Origin: JBIIJL01 sp044233795
GTDB taxonomy: Bacteria; Pseudomonadota; Gammaproteobacteria; Legionellales; Legionellaceae
Direction: 5' to 3'
Assembly (NCBI GenBank): GCA_044233795.1
Contig: JBIIJL010000021.1
Span: forward strand, 1 to 27,729
DNA: 27,729 nt
Shown: positions 7,023 through 15,999 of the stretch, piece after piece
Numbering within the stretch: the stretch's first letter is position 1
How the letters are laid out: every line of letters begins with the position of its first letter
Program-made: the position numbers and the translations under genes
Notes under the pieces: model-generated
Told to the model about the DNA's origin: nothing
What the model saw: the letters and a program-made list of their open reading frames with translations, nothing else
Database searches by the model: none

Positions 7023-8590
7023 ATACCCGTCAAAACAACACTGAAAATCTGCTCACGATAATGATTGTTATCATCATCGTGATAGATTTTAGTATCTCGA
7101 CTTATCATATATGGTCGTTTACCACAGATGATGCTTTTATCAGCTGGCGCTATGCCGTGCATTTGATTCATGGTCACGGGCTTCGTTTTAATATTGATGG
7201 AATTCCTGTTGAAGGTTATTCAAATTTTGCTTGGGTCATGTTAAGTGCATTGATTATGAAAGCGGGATTGCCTATCGCCTCAACACTGAAATGGATGAGT
7301 GTAGTGTGTTTTATTGCCTCACTCAAATACCTCTATTGTTTTTCACGCACATTCCTCTCACCACTTTTTAGTACATTTCCGTTGTTACTTTACAGCCATT
7401 ACTTAGGCGTTGCTGTTTGGATGGTCAGCGGGCTTGAGACTATTTTTTATGTAGCACTCGCTGCTTTTGTAAATTGGCAATGCGCCTTGGCTGTTGGATA
7501 TCAATCTGACTCAGCAGATCCTGTATACAATCCTAAGGCATGGATTATGACCTCTACTGGATTATTGCTTCTGATGCTAACGCGTTTCGATGGCATTATT
7601 TGGGGTCTTATCGTATTGCTATTTATGATTTGTGCCCTCTGCCGGGCTAAAAATACGCTGTCAGCTCATTACCGTCACATCATCCTTGTTGCAACATTCT
7701 GTGTGATTATTCCTTATGCAATCTATTTTTTCATAAGGATTCTGTATTTTAATCAGTTGTTGCCCAATAGTTTCCTGTGTAAACAGGTAAGTATCAGCAA
7801 TATTTTCCAACTTGATGCGGACTATTTAAAACTAATTTGGCCACTCCTGATATTAAGTTTGCCTTACTTTATAGGTAATAAAGACTGCCGACAGCTACTG
7901 ATTTGGTTACCGTCAGTGATATATTTCATCCTGCTATATCAAGCAAGCCCTGCGATTGCCTATTTTAATCGGCTCTTTTTAGCAGCTTTTTGCGTTTTTA
8001 CGGTAGCCCCCGCGATTGGAATAAACACCTTTTGCAGTTTTTTCTCTTGGGATGCATCCAAGAAGGCTTGGATAAGCACGCTCATTGCGCTGTTATTTGC
8101 TGCGTGTTTTATTCCAAATGGTGCGAGCGATGAATTAGAGCTATTTAACAAACACTACGAAGAACGAAATCGCATCCGTAATAAAATTGCGTCAGATTTA
8201 AATCAGCAAGTTAAGCCTTTCCAGCGTGTTTTGATTGCAGACTGTGGAGTTATCCCCTTTTTTGCCCGAGAAGATATCCATTTTATTGACAGTTTGTGTC
8301 TCAATAATCACATGATGACAAACCGTAACTATATATCATCTCAAACGCAGTATGCATATCGCATCAAAAATTTGATAAAACCAGACTGGGTGGTTGATAG
8401 CTATTACCCGAAACTTGCGCACGGGAATAACCTAAATGACGAATTAAGAGAAATGGGTTTCTTCAAGGATTACCAACTCATTAAACGTTACGCATCCCAT
8501 GAATTCAGCAGAAACTCATCTAAAATACCAGTCCCAACAAATGAGGATTTCGTGTATCGAATATATCAACGTCATGTTGGTAGAAAATAA
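7019..8590 (+). CDS. GT-C-type membrane glycosyltransferase (polyprenyl-phosphate sugar donor, AftB-like)
   Basis: This is a 523-residue protein with about 9-11 membrane helices and a soluble C-terminal part from about residue 375. After the first helix comes TTDDAFISWRYAVHL, then HGHGLRFN and VEGYSNFAW. This pattern (acidic pair, FRYA-like, GxGxxFN, PVEGYxNF) is typical of GT-C transferases related to mycobacterial AftB and other polyprenyl-phosphate-sugar enzymes that work on the periplasmic face. The acceptor is unknown. The start is taken as TTG at 7019, overlapping the upstream TGA as TTGA; an in-frame ATG at 7061 would shorten it by 14 residues and is possible. It closes the methyltransferase/transporter group and converges on lipA with a 4-base gap. 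Confidence 0.65.
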   Translation: MNTRQNNTENLLTIMIVIIIVIDFSISTYHIWSFTTDDAFISWRYAVHLIHGHGLRFNIDGIPVEGYSNFAWVMLSALIMKAGLPIASTLKWMSVVCFIASLKYLYCFSRTFLSPLFSTFPLLLYSHYLGVAVWMVSGLETIFYVALAAFVNWQCALAVGYQSDSADPVYNPKAWIMTSTGLLLLMLTRFDGIIWGLIVLLFMICALCRAKNTLSAHYRHIILVATFCVIIPYAIYFFIRILYFNQLLPNSFLCKQVSISNIFQLDADYLKLIWPLLILSLPYFIGNKDCRQLLIWLPSVIYFILLYQASPAIAYFNRLFLAAFCVFTVAPAIGINTFCSFFSWDASKKAWISTLIALLFAACFIPNGASDELELFNKHYEERNRIRNKIASDLNQQVKPFQRVLIADCGVIPFFAREDIHFIDSLCLNNHMMTNRNYISSQTQYAYRIKNLIKPDWVVDSYYPKLAHGNNLNDELREMGFFKDYQLIKRYASHEFSRNSSKIPVPTNEDFVYRIYQRHVGRK

Positions 8591-8594
8591 ATCC

Positions 8595-9578
8595 CTAGAG
8601 CCCTAAATTATCCCGCTTAAATACTCTATCTGCACGATAACTCGATCTGACTAAAGGCCCTGAGGCTACCTCGAAAAACCCTTTTTGTAATCCAATCTCA
8701 CGAAGCTTCACAAAGGTTTCAGGCGTGACATAGCGTTCGATAGGCAAGTGATTTTTAGTAGGCTGAAGATATTGACCTAACGTGAGAATATCAACCTGAT
8801 GAGCACGTAAATCATCCATAGTTTGAATAATTTCATCATCCGTTTCTCCCAAACCAAGCATTAAGCTTGTTTTAGTTAATACATCAGGGCGATAACGTTT
8901 AGCAAAAGCCAACACATCCAACGTTTGCCAATAACCCGCTCGATTATCTCGAACTGGGTGCGTAAGCCGCAGTACTGTTTCAACATTTTGGGCAAAAACA
9001 TCCACACCGCTATCTAATAATACGCAAACATCAACGTGGTTGCCCTGAAAGTCGGGGGTGAGTGCTTCAACCTTAGTTTTAGGTGAGCGCTCCTTAATAG
9101 CACAGATAGTCTTCGCATAATGTTTGGCTCCACCATCAGGTAAGTCATCACGATTCACTGACGTTAATACGACGTAATCAAGATTCATCAACACAACTGT
9201 TTCTGCAGTTTTAACTGGCTCCTGTTCATCAAGCCATCCATGAGGGTTGCCCGTATCTACGGCACAAAACCGACAAGCTCGCGTACAAACCGCACCCATC
9301 AGCATAATCGTTGCAGTGCCATGTGACCAACATTCTGCAATATTGGGGCATTTGGCTTCTTCACACACTGTAGCGAGTTTGTGTTTTCTAACTTCATTCT
9401 TCAACTTTATATAGTTAGGTGAAGTTTGATTTACAATTCTTAACCAGTCAGGCTTCGGCAATCGCTGATGAGGTGCTGATGAAGATTTAATACCATCTTT
9501 TATAGCAACAGTTCCTTCTTGGGTAGTATATTTTTTGCCGCTTTCAACCACGACGGGGATTTCAAGTAATTTACTCAT
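8595..9578 (-). CDS. lipA: Lipoyl synthase
   Basis: LipA is a radical-SAM enzyme that inserts two sulfurs into octanoyl groups on the E2 subunits of pyruvate and 2-oxoglutarate dehydrogenases and on GcvH. The 327-residue protein shows both iron-sulfur sets: the auxiliary cluster cysteines C72, C77 and C83 in CEEAKCPNIAEC, and the radical-SAM CxxxCxxC at C98, C102 and C105. The C-terminal RSSYRAD (311-317) provides the Ser that ligates the sacrificial cluster. No lipB is next to it. Its ATG overlaps the end of the upstream thioredoxin/CcdA-like gene by 8 bases, so translation is probably coupled to that membrane gene, an unusual partner. Confidence 0.97.
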   Translation of the reverse strand: MSKLLEIPVVVESGKKYTTQEGTVAIKDGIKSSSAPHQRLPKPDWLRIVNQTSPNYIKLKNEVRKHKLATVCEEAKCPNIAECWSHGTATIMLMGAVCTRACRFCAVDTGNPHGWLDEQEPVKTAETVVLMNLDYVVLTSVNRDDLPDGGAKHYAKTICAIKERSPKTKVEALTPDFQGNHVDVCVLLDSGVDVFAQNVETVLRLTHPVRDNRAGYWQTLDVLAFAKRYRPDVLTKTSLMLGLGETDDEIIQTMDDLRAHQVDILTLGQYLQPTKNHLPIERYVTPETFVKLREIGLQKGFFEVASGPLVRSSYRADRVFKRDNLGL

Positions 9579-10794
9579 GTCCTATACGCCTTTTTGTCAC
9601 AAGCCATCCTGCAAGAATAGATATTAAAAACACCACAATAGACGCTAGAGTAGACGACACGAGTATTGGGCAAAAAATAAGAATTATCGCAATAAAAGCA
9701 AGTGACAACGCTCCACAAATTTTAAACGTGGTTTGATATGTAACAAACCTTGATGAATTGAAAACCATGATATACGATCCCAGGCCAAAAATGAGCGGCA
9801 AAATATAAATTGCCTGGTAAAGTAACAAATAGAGCCAGGTGAAGGTGACAGTAGCAGATTGTTCATTAATCCACTGCAGAAACACCAATGAGATATTAAA
9901 TGAACAAGCATACTGGTAAAGCGCGAGCGAAAAGACAGTAAGTAACAAGATGAGGAAGGTTACTATATTAAGCTCAAGAGCACGTTTTAAAATCGATTTC
10001 AAAACCTTGGCTATAAATAGTAACAAAATTATACCTACGATAGCGATAGCCATCCGCCATTCAGATGCTAATTGATAAAATTTACTCCAAATTTGTTGTA
10101 AAAAATGTGTCAGTAACCAAGTGAATATAAATACGCCTCCTAAATAGCACTGGCCACGGCGTTGGCCTGGAAACAACCACATAAAAGAGAAAAGCGCCAA
10201 AAGCGTAAATAAAGAACAAGGACTCACTGCATCAAGTAACGCCGTTGTGAACAGGAGCATCATTGGCGACGAAACGCCCTGGCTCACTCTAAACTGACTC
10301 GCGTTGCCCCATTTCTTCAACACAGCGCTCGAAGCAGGGGTTAGACTCCCCTTAGTAATGATTTGTTGTCTGCAGTAGTCTAACGCATGGAAAAGTGTCT
10401 TTCCTGTGGTCACGCCATCAACAAACCCCGTCCAGTATGAGTCGCAAAAAAACATGGCAGGCACAACAAAATTTGATATTTGCTGCTCTTTTAAACGCTC
10501 ATAAAAAAGCTCAATCGAAGCTTTGTCCTGATTAATGTAGTGCCGTTGTACATGAATCCATGGTTGTTTTTTCTCAAGCGCTAAGAAAAACTGATCTGCT
10601 TTTCGACAATGCGGACAATCTGAAGAAACAAAGAGATCAAGATTCACGACCACATCGAGCTTGGGATCTGTTTGATACCAACGTGTGATTGGAGAGTTAG
10701 CATGTCCTATAAAAGAACATAAGAAAAATAGCAGTAACGTTAGGCGACGAAGTGCTTCACAATGTTGAAATGGGTAATGCACTTTATTAATCAC
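9571..10794 (-). CDS. Membrane thiol-disulfide oxidoreductase: thioredoxin domain followed by CcdA-like membrane domain
   Basis: This 407-residue protein seems to join a periplasmic thioredoxin-like domain to a membrane domain. It has a signal-type hydrophobic segment (about 16-32), then LFVSSDCPHCRKAD with the redox pair C60-P-H-C63 and a likely cis-Pro at 112 in FVVPAMFF. About seven hydrophobic helices follow (about 177-400). Two helix cysteines, C193 in DAVSPCSLF and C297 in YQYACSF, sit where CcdA and DsbD-beta have their pair. DsbD places its C-terminal thioredoxin after the membrane domain; here thioredoxin comes first. The start is GTG at 10794, overlapping the upstream TGA as GTGA with GAGG four bases before it. 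The electron acceptor is unknown. Confidence 0.6.
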   Translation of the reverse strand: MINKVHYPFQHCEALRRLTLLLFFLCSFIGHANSPITRWYQTDPKLDVVVNLDLFVSSDCPHCRKADQFFLALEKKQPWIHVQRHYINQDKASIELFYERLKEQQISNFVVPAMFFCDSYWTGFVDGVTTGKTLFHALDYCRQQIITKGSLTPASSAVLKKWGNASQFRVSQGVSSPMMLLFTTALLDAVSPCSLFTLLALFSFMWLFPGQRRGQCYLGGVFIFTWLLTHFLQQIWSKFYQLASEWRMAIAIVGIILLLFIAKVLKSILKRALELNIVTFLILLLTVFSLALYQYACSFNISLVFLQWINEQSATVTFTWLYLLLYQAIYILPLIFGLGSYIMVFNSSRFVTYQTTFKICGALSLAFIAIILIFCPILVSSTLASIVVFLISILAGWLVTKRRIGHE

Positions 10795-11090
10795 TGTACC
10801 TCACTTAAGTTGCTATTTTGTGCCCGCGACAAACGTTCCCGATTTACCAAAATCAAATTCCGCGAGTAGATCAATGCCAAAGTGAATTGACCCAAAATAA
10901 ACACCGGGTCACGTTCAGCAACTGCATAGACAAGCAACATCGTACTGCCCAGTGCACTTAAGTACCAGAAAATCTCTGAGACCATGCTTCGCTTGCCCTT
11001 CCCTTGCAAAAGCCATTGCACTAAAAATCTTAAAAGAAAAATACCCTGCCCCAAAAAGCCTACCAATAGCCAAATATGTTCGATACTCAT
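10791..11090 (-). CDS. LAB_N-domain membrane protein (LpxB N-terminal-like)
   Basis: This is a small membrane protein of about 99 residues with three hydrophobic segments. The stretches LLVGFLGQGIFLLRFLVQW, FWYLSALGSTMLLVYA and DPVFILGQ are typical of the LAB_N domain, found fused to some lipid-A-disaccharide synthases or as a free protein beside polyprenyl-phosphate glycosyltransferases and PAP2 phosphatases. Its biochemical role is not established. The start at 11090 is chosen because AGGAGG lies nine bases upstream; the frame from 11144 adds 18 residues without a better site. It overlaps the next gene at GTGA and follows the PAP2 gene, which supports a role in lipid or glycolipid modification. 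Confidence 0.75.
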   Translation of the reverse strand: MSIEHIWLLVGFLGQGIFLLRFLVQWLLQGKGKRSMVSEIFWYLSALGSTMLLVYAVAERDPVFILGQFTLALIYSRNLILVNRERLSRAQNSNLSEVQ

Positions 11091-11194
11091 GACCAACAAC
11101 CTCCTGAAGACTGTAATAAATAAATACAGACGACTGGTGCTCAACGATTATATATTATTTGAGCAACAATGCACTAGACAAGCAGCCCCGCCTG

Positions 11195-11824
11195 TCATCT
11201 AAAACCGTTTTTGCTATAATACCCACGATACAAAAACCCCACTAGGACTAAAGAAAGATAGCTAGCAGACAATACATCACTCGGATAATGATAGTTTAAG
11301 GTGCACCGAGTCAGCGCACTAGATGCACCAAGTAGCATAAAGCCCCAAAAATATCGCGGAAAAATTGTACACAAACCAAACATTAACCCCATGATTGTTG
11401 TTGTATGCCCTGATGGGAAAGACCAAAACGAGTGCTGGAGGTGAAATCCATAAAATCCATACAATTGATCACTAAACAATAACTCAGGTCTTGCTCGCCC
11501 AAGCATTATCTTGAGTACGGTGCAAACTATACTTGGGACTAACACACAAAACCACAAATACCAACTGCAGATTTCAAAGCGTCTGAGGCGCCTGACATAG
11601 CGAAAATAAAGTGCCATTATAAAAAATGCACCCAAATACAATTTAAAGTCACCAAGCAAGGTAAAAGAGAATAACCAAGGATATTGCGTACCAAAAGCTT
11701 TGTTCTGAAAATAATAAGCTACGGGCTCATCAATATATAAAAAAGATAACAGAAGGATGACGATTATTGCAATGACCACCCATGGTTTTGTCATAGCAGC
11801 ATACAAAGATTCGAATAGACCCAC
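11195..11824 (-). CDS. PAP2-family membrane phosphatase
   Basis: This 209-residue protein has about six hydrophobic helices and the three phosphatase motifs of the PAP2 superfamily: KIMLGRARP (KxxxxxxRP), PSGHTT with the catalytic His, and TRCTLNYHYPSD (the usual SRxxxxxHxxxD, here with Thr for Ser). Members remove phosphate from undecaprenyl pyrophosphate, phosphatidate or lipid A; which applies here cannot be told from sequence. The frame begins with GTG at 11824, preceded by AAGGGG at a normal distance; an ATG at 11794 is an alternative. It leads the minus-strand run PAP2, LAB_N, thioredoxin/CcdA fusion, lipA and is divergent from the M50 protease gene. Confidence 0.85.
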   Translation of the reverse strand: MGLFESLYAAMTKPWVVIAIIVILLLSFLYIDEPVAYYFQNKAFGTQYPWLFSFTLLGDFKLYLGAFFIMALYFRYVRRLRRFEICSWYLWFCVLVPSIVCTVLKIMLGRARPELLFSDQLYGFYGFHLQHSFWSFPSGHTTTIMGLMFGLCTIFPRYFWGFMLLGASSALTRCTLNYHYPSDVLSASYLSLVLVGFLYRGYYSKNGFR

Positions 11825-11916
11825 TCGCCAACCCCTTCATAAAATTATAGATTCTAGTACAATGCGATGTCTTATTCTAGAATATCTCTGTTCTTTGACT
11901 AAAAGCCCGAGGGCCG

Positions 11917-12576
11917 ATGATAACTATAACCCTGATTCAAAAAATATGCGTATGGGCCATTCCCGTGTTGTTCGCTATTACGTTACATGAAGCTGCGCAT
12001 GCCTGGGTTGCGAATCGCTTAGGCGATAGCACTGCCAAAATGCTCAATCGATTAAGCTTAAATCCAATCCGCCATATTGATTTTATCGGTACCTTACTTG
12101 TACCTATTTTAGTTGCAGTCTTAAGCCAGTTTCAGTTTATCTTTGGTTGGGCAAAGCCTGTACCCATCAATTGGTCACAATTAAAACACCCAAAACGCGA
12201 CATGAGTTTAGTGGCAGCCGCAGGTCCAGTCTCAAACCTCCTCATGGCGATATTTTGGTCTTGTTGCTTGAAAATGGCTTCCCTTTTTCATCCAGAGACC
12301 TCGATTGTAATGCTATTTTTATTACTTACTTCCCAGGCTGGCATTTTAATCAATCTCGTCCTGGCCTTTTTAAATCTCATCCCCATCCCCCCTCTAGACG
12401 GCAGCCGGATATTGGCTGGTTTTTTACCAAGAGCGGCTGCGGCAAGCTTTTTGCGCATTGAGCCTTTTGGGTTTTTTATTTTACTTGGCCTTCTCCTTTC
12501 GGGCTTGTTAGGCTCACTGTTGACACCCCTATTAGAATGGTCTCTTGAATTGATTAACACTATTTTTAAACTATGA
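11917..12576 (+). CDS. Site-2 protease-family membrane metalloprotease (M50)
   Basis: This is a compact intramembrane zinc protease of 219 residues of the YwhC/Rip type. Zinc ligands His24 and His28 with Glu25 appear in ITLHEAAHAW in the first helix, and the third ligand region is NLIPIPPLDGSRIL in a later helix. AAAGPVSNLLMA matches the family's conserved loop. It lacks the PDZ domain of RseP, so it is not the main sigma-E protease; its substrate is unknown. Its stop overlaps pdxB's start as ATGA, which suggests translational coupling without a clear functional link. Confidence 0.85.
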   Translation: MITITLIQKICVWAIPVLFAITLHEAAHAWVANRLGDSTAKMLNRLSLNPIRHIDFIGTLLVPILVAVLSQFQFIFGWAKPVPINWSQLKHPKRDMSLVAAAGPVSNLLMAIFWSCCLKMASLFHPETSIVMLFLLLTSQAGILINLVLAFLNLIPIPPLDGSRILAGFLPRAAAASFLRIEPFGFFILLGLLLSGLLGSLLTPLLEWSLELINTIFKL

Positions 12577-13628
12577 AAATTCTTGCCGATGAAACATTGA
12601 TTTCGCTCAGACACTTTTTTCCAAAACCCTTTGAGCTAACCTTATATAAATCGGCACTTGATGCCAAAACAAAACTTTTAGGGCACGATATTTTACTGTG
12701 CCGGTCAACCTTAAAAGTTAACCGTGAGTTTTTAACCCATAACAACTTAACCTGTGTCGCAACCGCTAGTAGCGGTATTGATCATATTGATATCCAAGTT
12801 TTAAAAGAACACAACATTACCTTATTTGATGGTAGAGGAGGCAACGCTCACGCTGTAGCTGATTACGTAGTCTCAGTTTTAGCCTATCTCTCAACCCACA
12901 AAAAACTATCAGGCATGAATGCCGGCGTCATCGGGATAGGGGAAGTAGGTCAAAAAGTAGTACCCCGTCTTCAAGCGTTAGGTTTTAATGTACGTGGTTC
13001 AGATCCTTATCAAAAAAACCTTAAAAATGACCTTCAAAACTGTTCAATAGCGGAGCTTTGCGATGTCGATTTATTATTGGTGCATGCAAACTTTCACAAA
13101 ACTCCTCCCTTTCCAAGCGCGAATTTAATCGACAAAGCTATACTCGAACAATTAAAGCCTAGCACTATCATCATCAATGCTGCTCGTGGTGGCATTATCA
13201 ACGAGGAAGCTTTAATCACCATGAAGCCGAATATTACTTACTGTACCGATGTGTATAGCCACGAGCCAAGTATCAATGCAGCGCTCGTTGAATACGCCTA
13301 TCTCACCACTCCACATATTGCAGGCCTAACAATAGAAGCAAAAGATAACATCATGAGAATCCTAAGTGCTTCTATTCATCTTCATGCCGGGCTCACCGCC
13401 CCGGAGCCTTCAATATTAAATCATAATCCCCCGAAGCTTCGTGGCGAAACCTGGCAGCAATCTGCGCTTTGTATTTATAACCCAGAAATAGAGAGTTCTA
13501 CCCTAAAGAAGGCCTGTGATAAATCACGTACCTTTCTAGAGCTTAGAAGTGCACACCATTACCGTCATGACAGTACTTATTACGATATGAGTCAATTGTC
13601 AGCGAAAGTTCGGGCGGTATTTGGTTGA
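12573..13628 (+). CDS. pdxB: Erythronate-4-phosphate dehydrogenase
   Basis: PdxB oxidises 4-phospho-D-erythronate with NAD in the DXP-dependent route to pyridoxal phosphate. The 351-residue protein is a D-2-hydroxyacid dehydrogenase: GVIGIGEVGQKV is the NAD-binding GxGxxG motif, INAARGGIINEEAL holds the substrate-binding Arg, and TTPHIAG holds the catalytic His. The N-terminal MKILADETL and the extra C-terminal domain with LRSAHHYRHD are PdxB features that separate it from SerA or GhrB. The length fits (E. coli PdxB has 378). It begins inside the stop of the M50 gene. Confidence 0.92.
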   Translation: MKILADETLISLRHFFPKPFELTLYKSALDAKTKLLGHDILLCRSTLKVNREFLTHNNLTCVATASSGIDHIDIQVLKEHNITLFDGRGGNAHAVADYVVSVLAYLSTHKKLSGMNAGVIGIGEVGQKVVPRLQALGFNVRGSDPYQKNLKNDLQNCSIAELCDVDLLLVHANFHKTPPFPSANLIDKAILEQLKPSTIIINAARGGIINEEALITMKPNITYCTDVYSHEPSINAALVEYAYLTTPHIAGLTIEAKDNIMRILSASIHLHAGLTAPEPSILNHNPPKLRGETWQQSALCIYNPEIESSTLKKACDKSRTFLELRSAHHYRHDSTYYDMSQLSAKVRAVFG

Positions 13629-13728
13629 AAACTGGAGGTTGAGCAAGCCCCCCCTCACTTTTTTACATCAATTATGGTATATTGCCTACCAATATTGACT
13701 AACAATTTGATCCAATACAGGTATTAAT

Positions 13729-14433
13729 ATGACATCTTACACCATTGCCTCGTTTTATAAATTTGTCCCATTAGATGATTTTGAAAACATGAAGGTGCCA
13801 TTGCTGGCTGCAATGAAAGAGAACCGTATTCTCGGAACCCTTATTTTAGCATCAGAAGGCGTTAATGGGAGCTTTGCAGGACAACATGATGATGTTATGT
13901 CCTTATGCAAATATTTAAGACAAGATCCACGGCTCGCTGATTTATTTTTCAGAGAGCGCTATGCCGATTTTATGCCTTTTGAAAAAGCTAAAGTTAAATT
14001 TCGCAAAGAAATCGTAACCCTTGGGGTAAAAGACATTAACCCACAAAACACTACAGGACGCCGAGTCTTGCCCCAAGAATGGAACAGTCTTATCCAAGAT
14101 CCAGAGGTCGTGCTCGTTGATACTCGCAATACCTATGAAGTAGAACTTGGCACATTCAAAAATGCTATCGATCCAAAAACAGAGAACTTTAGAGATTTTC
14201 CTGAATTTGTTGAGGAGCATCTTAAAGATAAAAAAGACAAAAAAATTGCTATGTTTTGCACAGGCGGCATTCGCTGTGAAAAATCTACGGCCTATTTGAA
14301 GCAACTTGGTTTTAAAGATGTCTATCAGTTAGAAGGTGGCATCTTAAATTATATGGAATCGATTCCTAAAGAAGAATCCCTTTGGGAAGGTTCCTGCTTT
14401 GTCTTTGATGAGCGGATTGCCATTAGTGAGTAA
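13729..14433 (+). CDS. trhO: tRNA uridine(34) hydroxylase, rhodanese family, short form
   Basis: TrhO (formerly YceA) makes 5-hydroxyuridine at the wobble position of certain tRNAs. The product has an N-terminal ferredoxin-like domain with ILASEGVNGSFAG, a linker with FRKEIVTLGV, and a rhodanese domain with the catalytic loop C177-TGGIR-C183. It ends in CFVFDERIAISE at 234 residues; E. coli TrhO is about 350 and continues with a cysteine-rich tail that is absent here. The sequence runs cleanly to its stop, so this looks like a natural short form. A modest AGG precedes the ATG. It has its own leader after pdxB and is convergent with murE. Confidence 0.88.
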   Translation: MTSYTIASFYKFVPLDDFENMKVPLLAAMKENRILGTLILASEGVNGSFAGQHDDVMSLCKYLRQDPRLADLFFRERYADFMPFEKAKVKFRKEIVTLGVKDINPQNTTGRRVLPQEWNSLIQDPEVVLVDTRNTYEVELGTFKNAIDPKTENFRDFPEFVEEHLKDKKDKKIAMFCTGGIRCEKSTAYLKQLGFKDVYQLEGGILNYMESIPKEESLWEGSCFVFDERIAISE

Positions 14434-14546
14434 ATTTATTCTCTGTAAATGACAAAAAAATTAATTAAGCATTCAAAACACACGGTATACCAATAACATA
14501 AAGACCAAGATACTCTTCGTTTTATCAATAGGATGCATAGATACGA

Positions 14547-15992
14547 TTATACCACGCGCATCACTTCTTCTTTATCTGAGAAGTGATGACGCTTTTGACC
14601 AATTTGTTGATACTCTTCATGCCCTTTCCCTGCAACCAACACAATGTCTTCATCTAAAGCGTGCTTAAGCGCATATTGAATAGCTTCACGTCTGTTGGTA
14701 ATTTTGAAATAAGCAATGCCTGACTCAAGACCTGTTTCAATCTCTTCCATAATGGTTTCAGGGACTTCACCTCTTGGATTATCACTGGTGATAATCACCT
14801 GTTCTGCATAACGACTCGCAATGCTCCCCATTTTGGGTCGTTTGGTTTTATCCCTATCACCTCCACAACCAAACACTACCCATAAACGGCCATGGTTCAG
14901 TGATTTGAGGGTTTTCAATACATTTTCTAATGCATCGGGTGTATGTGCATAATCTACAACAACCAATGGTTTTTCTCTAACTACCTCCAATCGACCAGGT
15001 GCCGCGGGTAACTCGCTCATCACACTAATCACAGAATTTACCGGTATACCATTCGCTAATAAACTCGTTAATACCGCTAAACTATTATAAACATTAAATT
15101 GTCCAAGACTTTTAACATGCAAATTCAACTGCCCCCAAGGAGATTCAACTATAATAGTGGTGCCAGATAAATCCATATGCCACTCTACCGCCCGAACATC
15201 AGCATCTGGTTTTAGGCCATAAGTAAGCGTCTGACAAGAAGATGATATTGAGCTTCGCATCAATTCACCATAGGCATCATCATAATTAATGATGGCGCAT
15301 TGCAAGGCCGGATAAGCAAACAATAATGCCTTGGCTTCTGCATAAGCTTGCATCGTTTGATGATAATCGAGATGATCGTGTGTCAGGTTGGAAAAAACTG
15401 CCTGATTAAAATGAATCTCATCAACCCGTCCTTGATAGAGCGCATGAGAGGAGACCTCCATGGCGACGTATTCAATGTCATTTTGCGAATATTCCCTAAA
15501 GAGCTTTTGTAAACATAAAGCATCAGGCGTGGTATTCAACAATGGCTCCAAAGTATCAGCAGGTCCTTGACCTAAGGTGCCAATATATGCTGATTTTTTT
15601 CTCAATAATGCATACGCTTTTGCTAATTGAAAAGCAATGGTTGTTTTCCCATTAGTGCCAGTCACGCCTGTAATGTTCAAATGACTCGAAGAATCATCAT
15701 AAAATCGGGCTGCTATAGCTGCGACTTTTTCAGCGAGCGCGTCACATCCAATACAAGGTACTTTATTTGAAAGTATGAATGTTGCTGGAAGATGATTTTC
15801 TTCATAAAAAACAGCTCTGGCTCCCTTTTCCACAGCCTCTTCAATGAATACACGCCCATCAAAAGCACTCCCAGGGTAGGCTAAAAACAAACACCCTTCT
15901 GTCACCAATCGACTATCATGACAAAGCCCTGTAATATCTAAATTGGGTAATATTCCTGTTATCCATGGCTTTAATAGTTCAGTTAGTTTCAT
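14547..15992 (-). CDS. murE: UDP-N-acetylmuramoyl-tripeptide synthetase, meso-DAP type
   Basis: MurE adds meso-diaminopimelate to UDP-MurNAc-L-Ala-D-Glu in the cytoplasmic stage of peptidoglycan synthesis. Counted from the chosen start (481 residues), the ATP loop GVTGTNGKTT is at 109-118, and D404-N-P-R407 is the signature that selects meso-DAP rather than lysine. ANQAVFSN-type and GRLEVV segments of Mur ligases are also present. I place the start at 15992 (MKLTELLKPW, like E. coli MurE) because GAGG lies five bases upstream, just after the ftsI stop; the frame continues to 16022 inside ftsI. It is the last dcw gene here: instead of murF and mraY, a convergent trhO follows. Confidence 0.95.
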   Translation of the reverse strand: MKLTELLKPWITGILPNLDITGLCHDSRLVTEGCLFLAYPGSAFDGRVFIEEAVEKGARAVFYEENHLPATFILSNKVPCIGCDALAEKVAAIAARFYDDSSSHLNITGVTGTNGKTTIAFQLAKAYALLRKKSAYIGTLGQGPADTLEPLLNTTPDALCLQKLFREYSQNDIEYVAMEVSSHALYQGRVDEIHFNQAVFSNLTHDHLDYHQTMQAYAEAKALLFAYPALQCAIINYDDAYGELMRSSISSSCQTLTYGLKPDADVRAVEWHMDLSGTTIIVESPWGQLNLHVKSLGQFNVYNSLAVLTSLLANGIPVNSVISVMSELPAAPGRLEVVREKPLVVVDYAHTPDALENVLKTLKSLNHGRLWVVFGCGGDRDKTKRPKMGSIASRYAEQVIITSDNPRGEVPETIMEEIETGLESGIAYFKITNRREAIQYALKHALDEDIVLVAGKGHEEYQQIGQKRHHFSDKEEVMRVV

Positions 15993-15999
15993 CAGTGCC

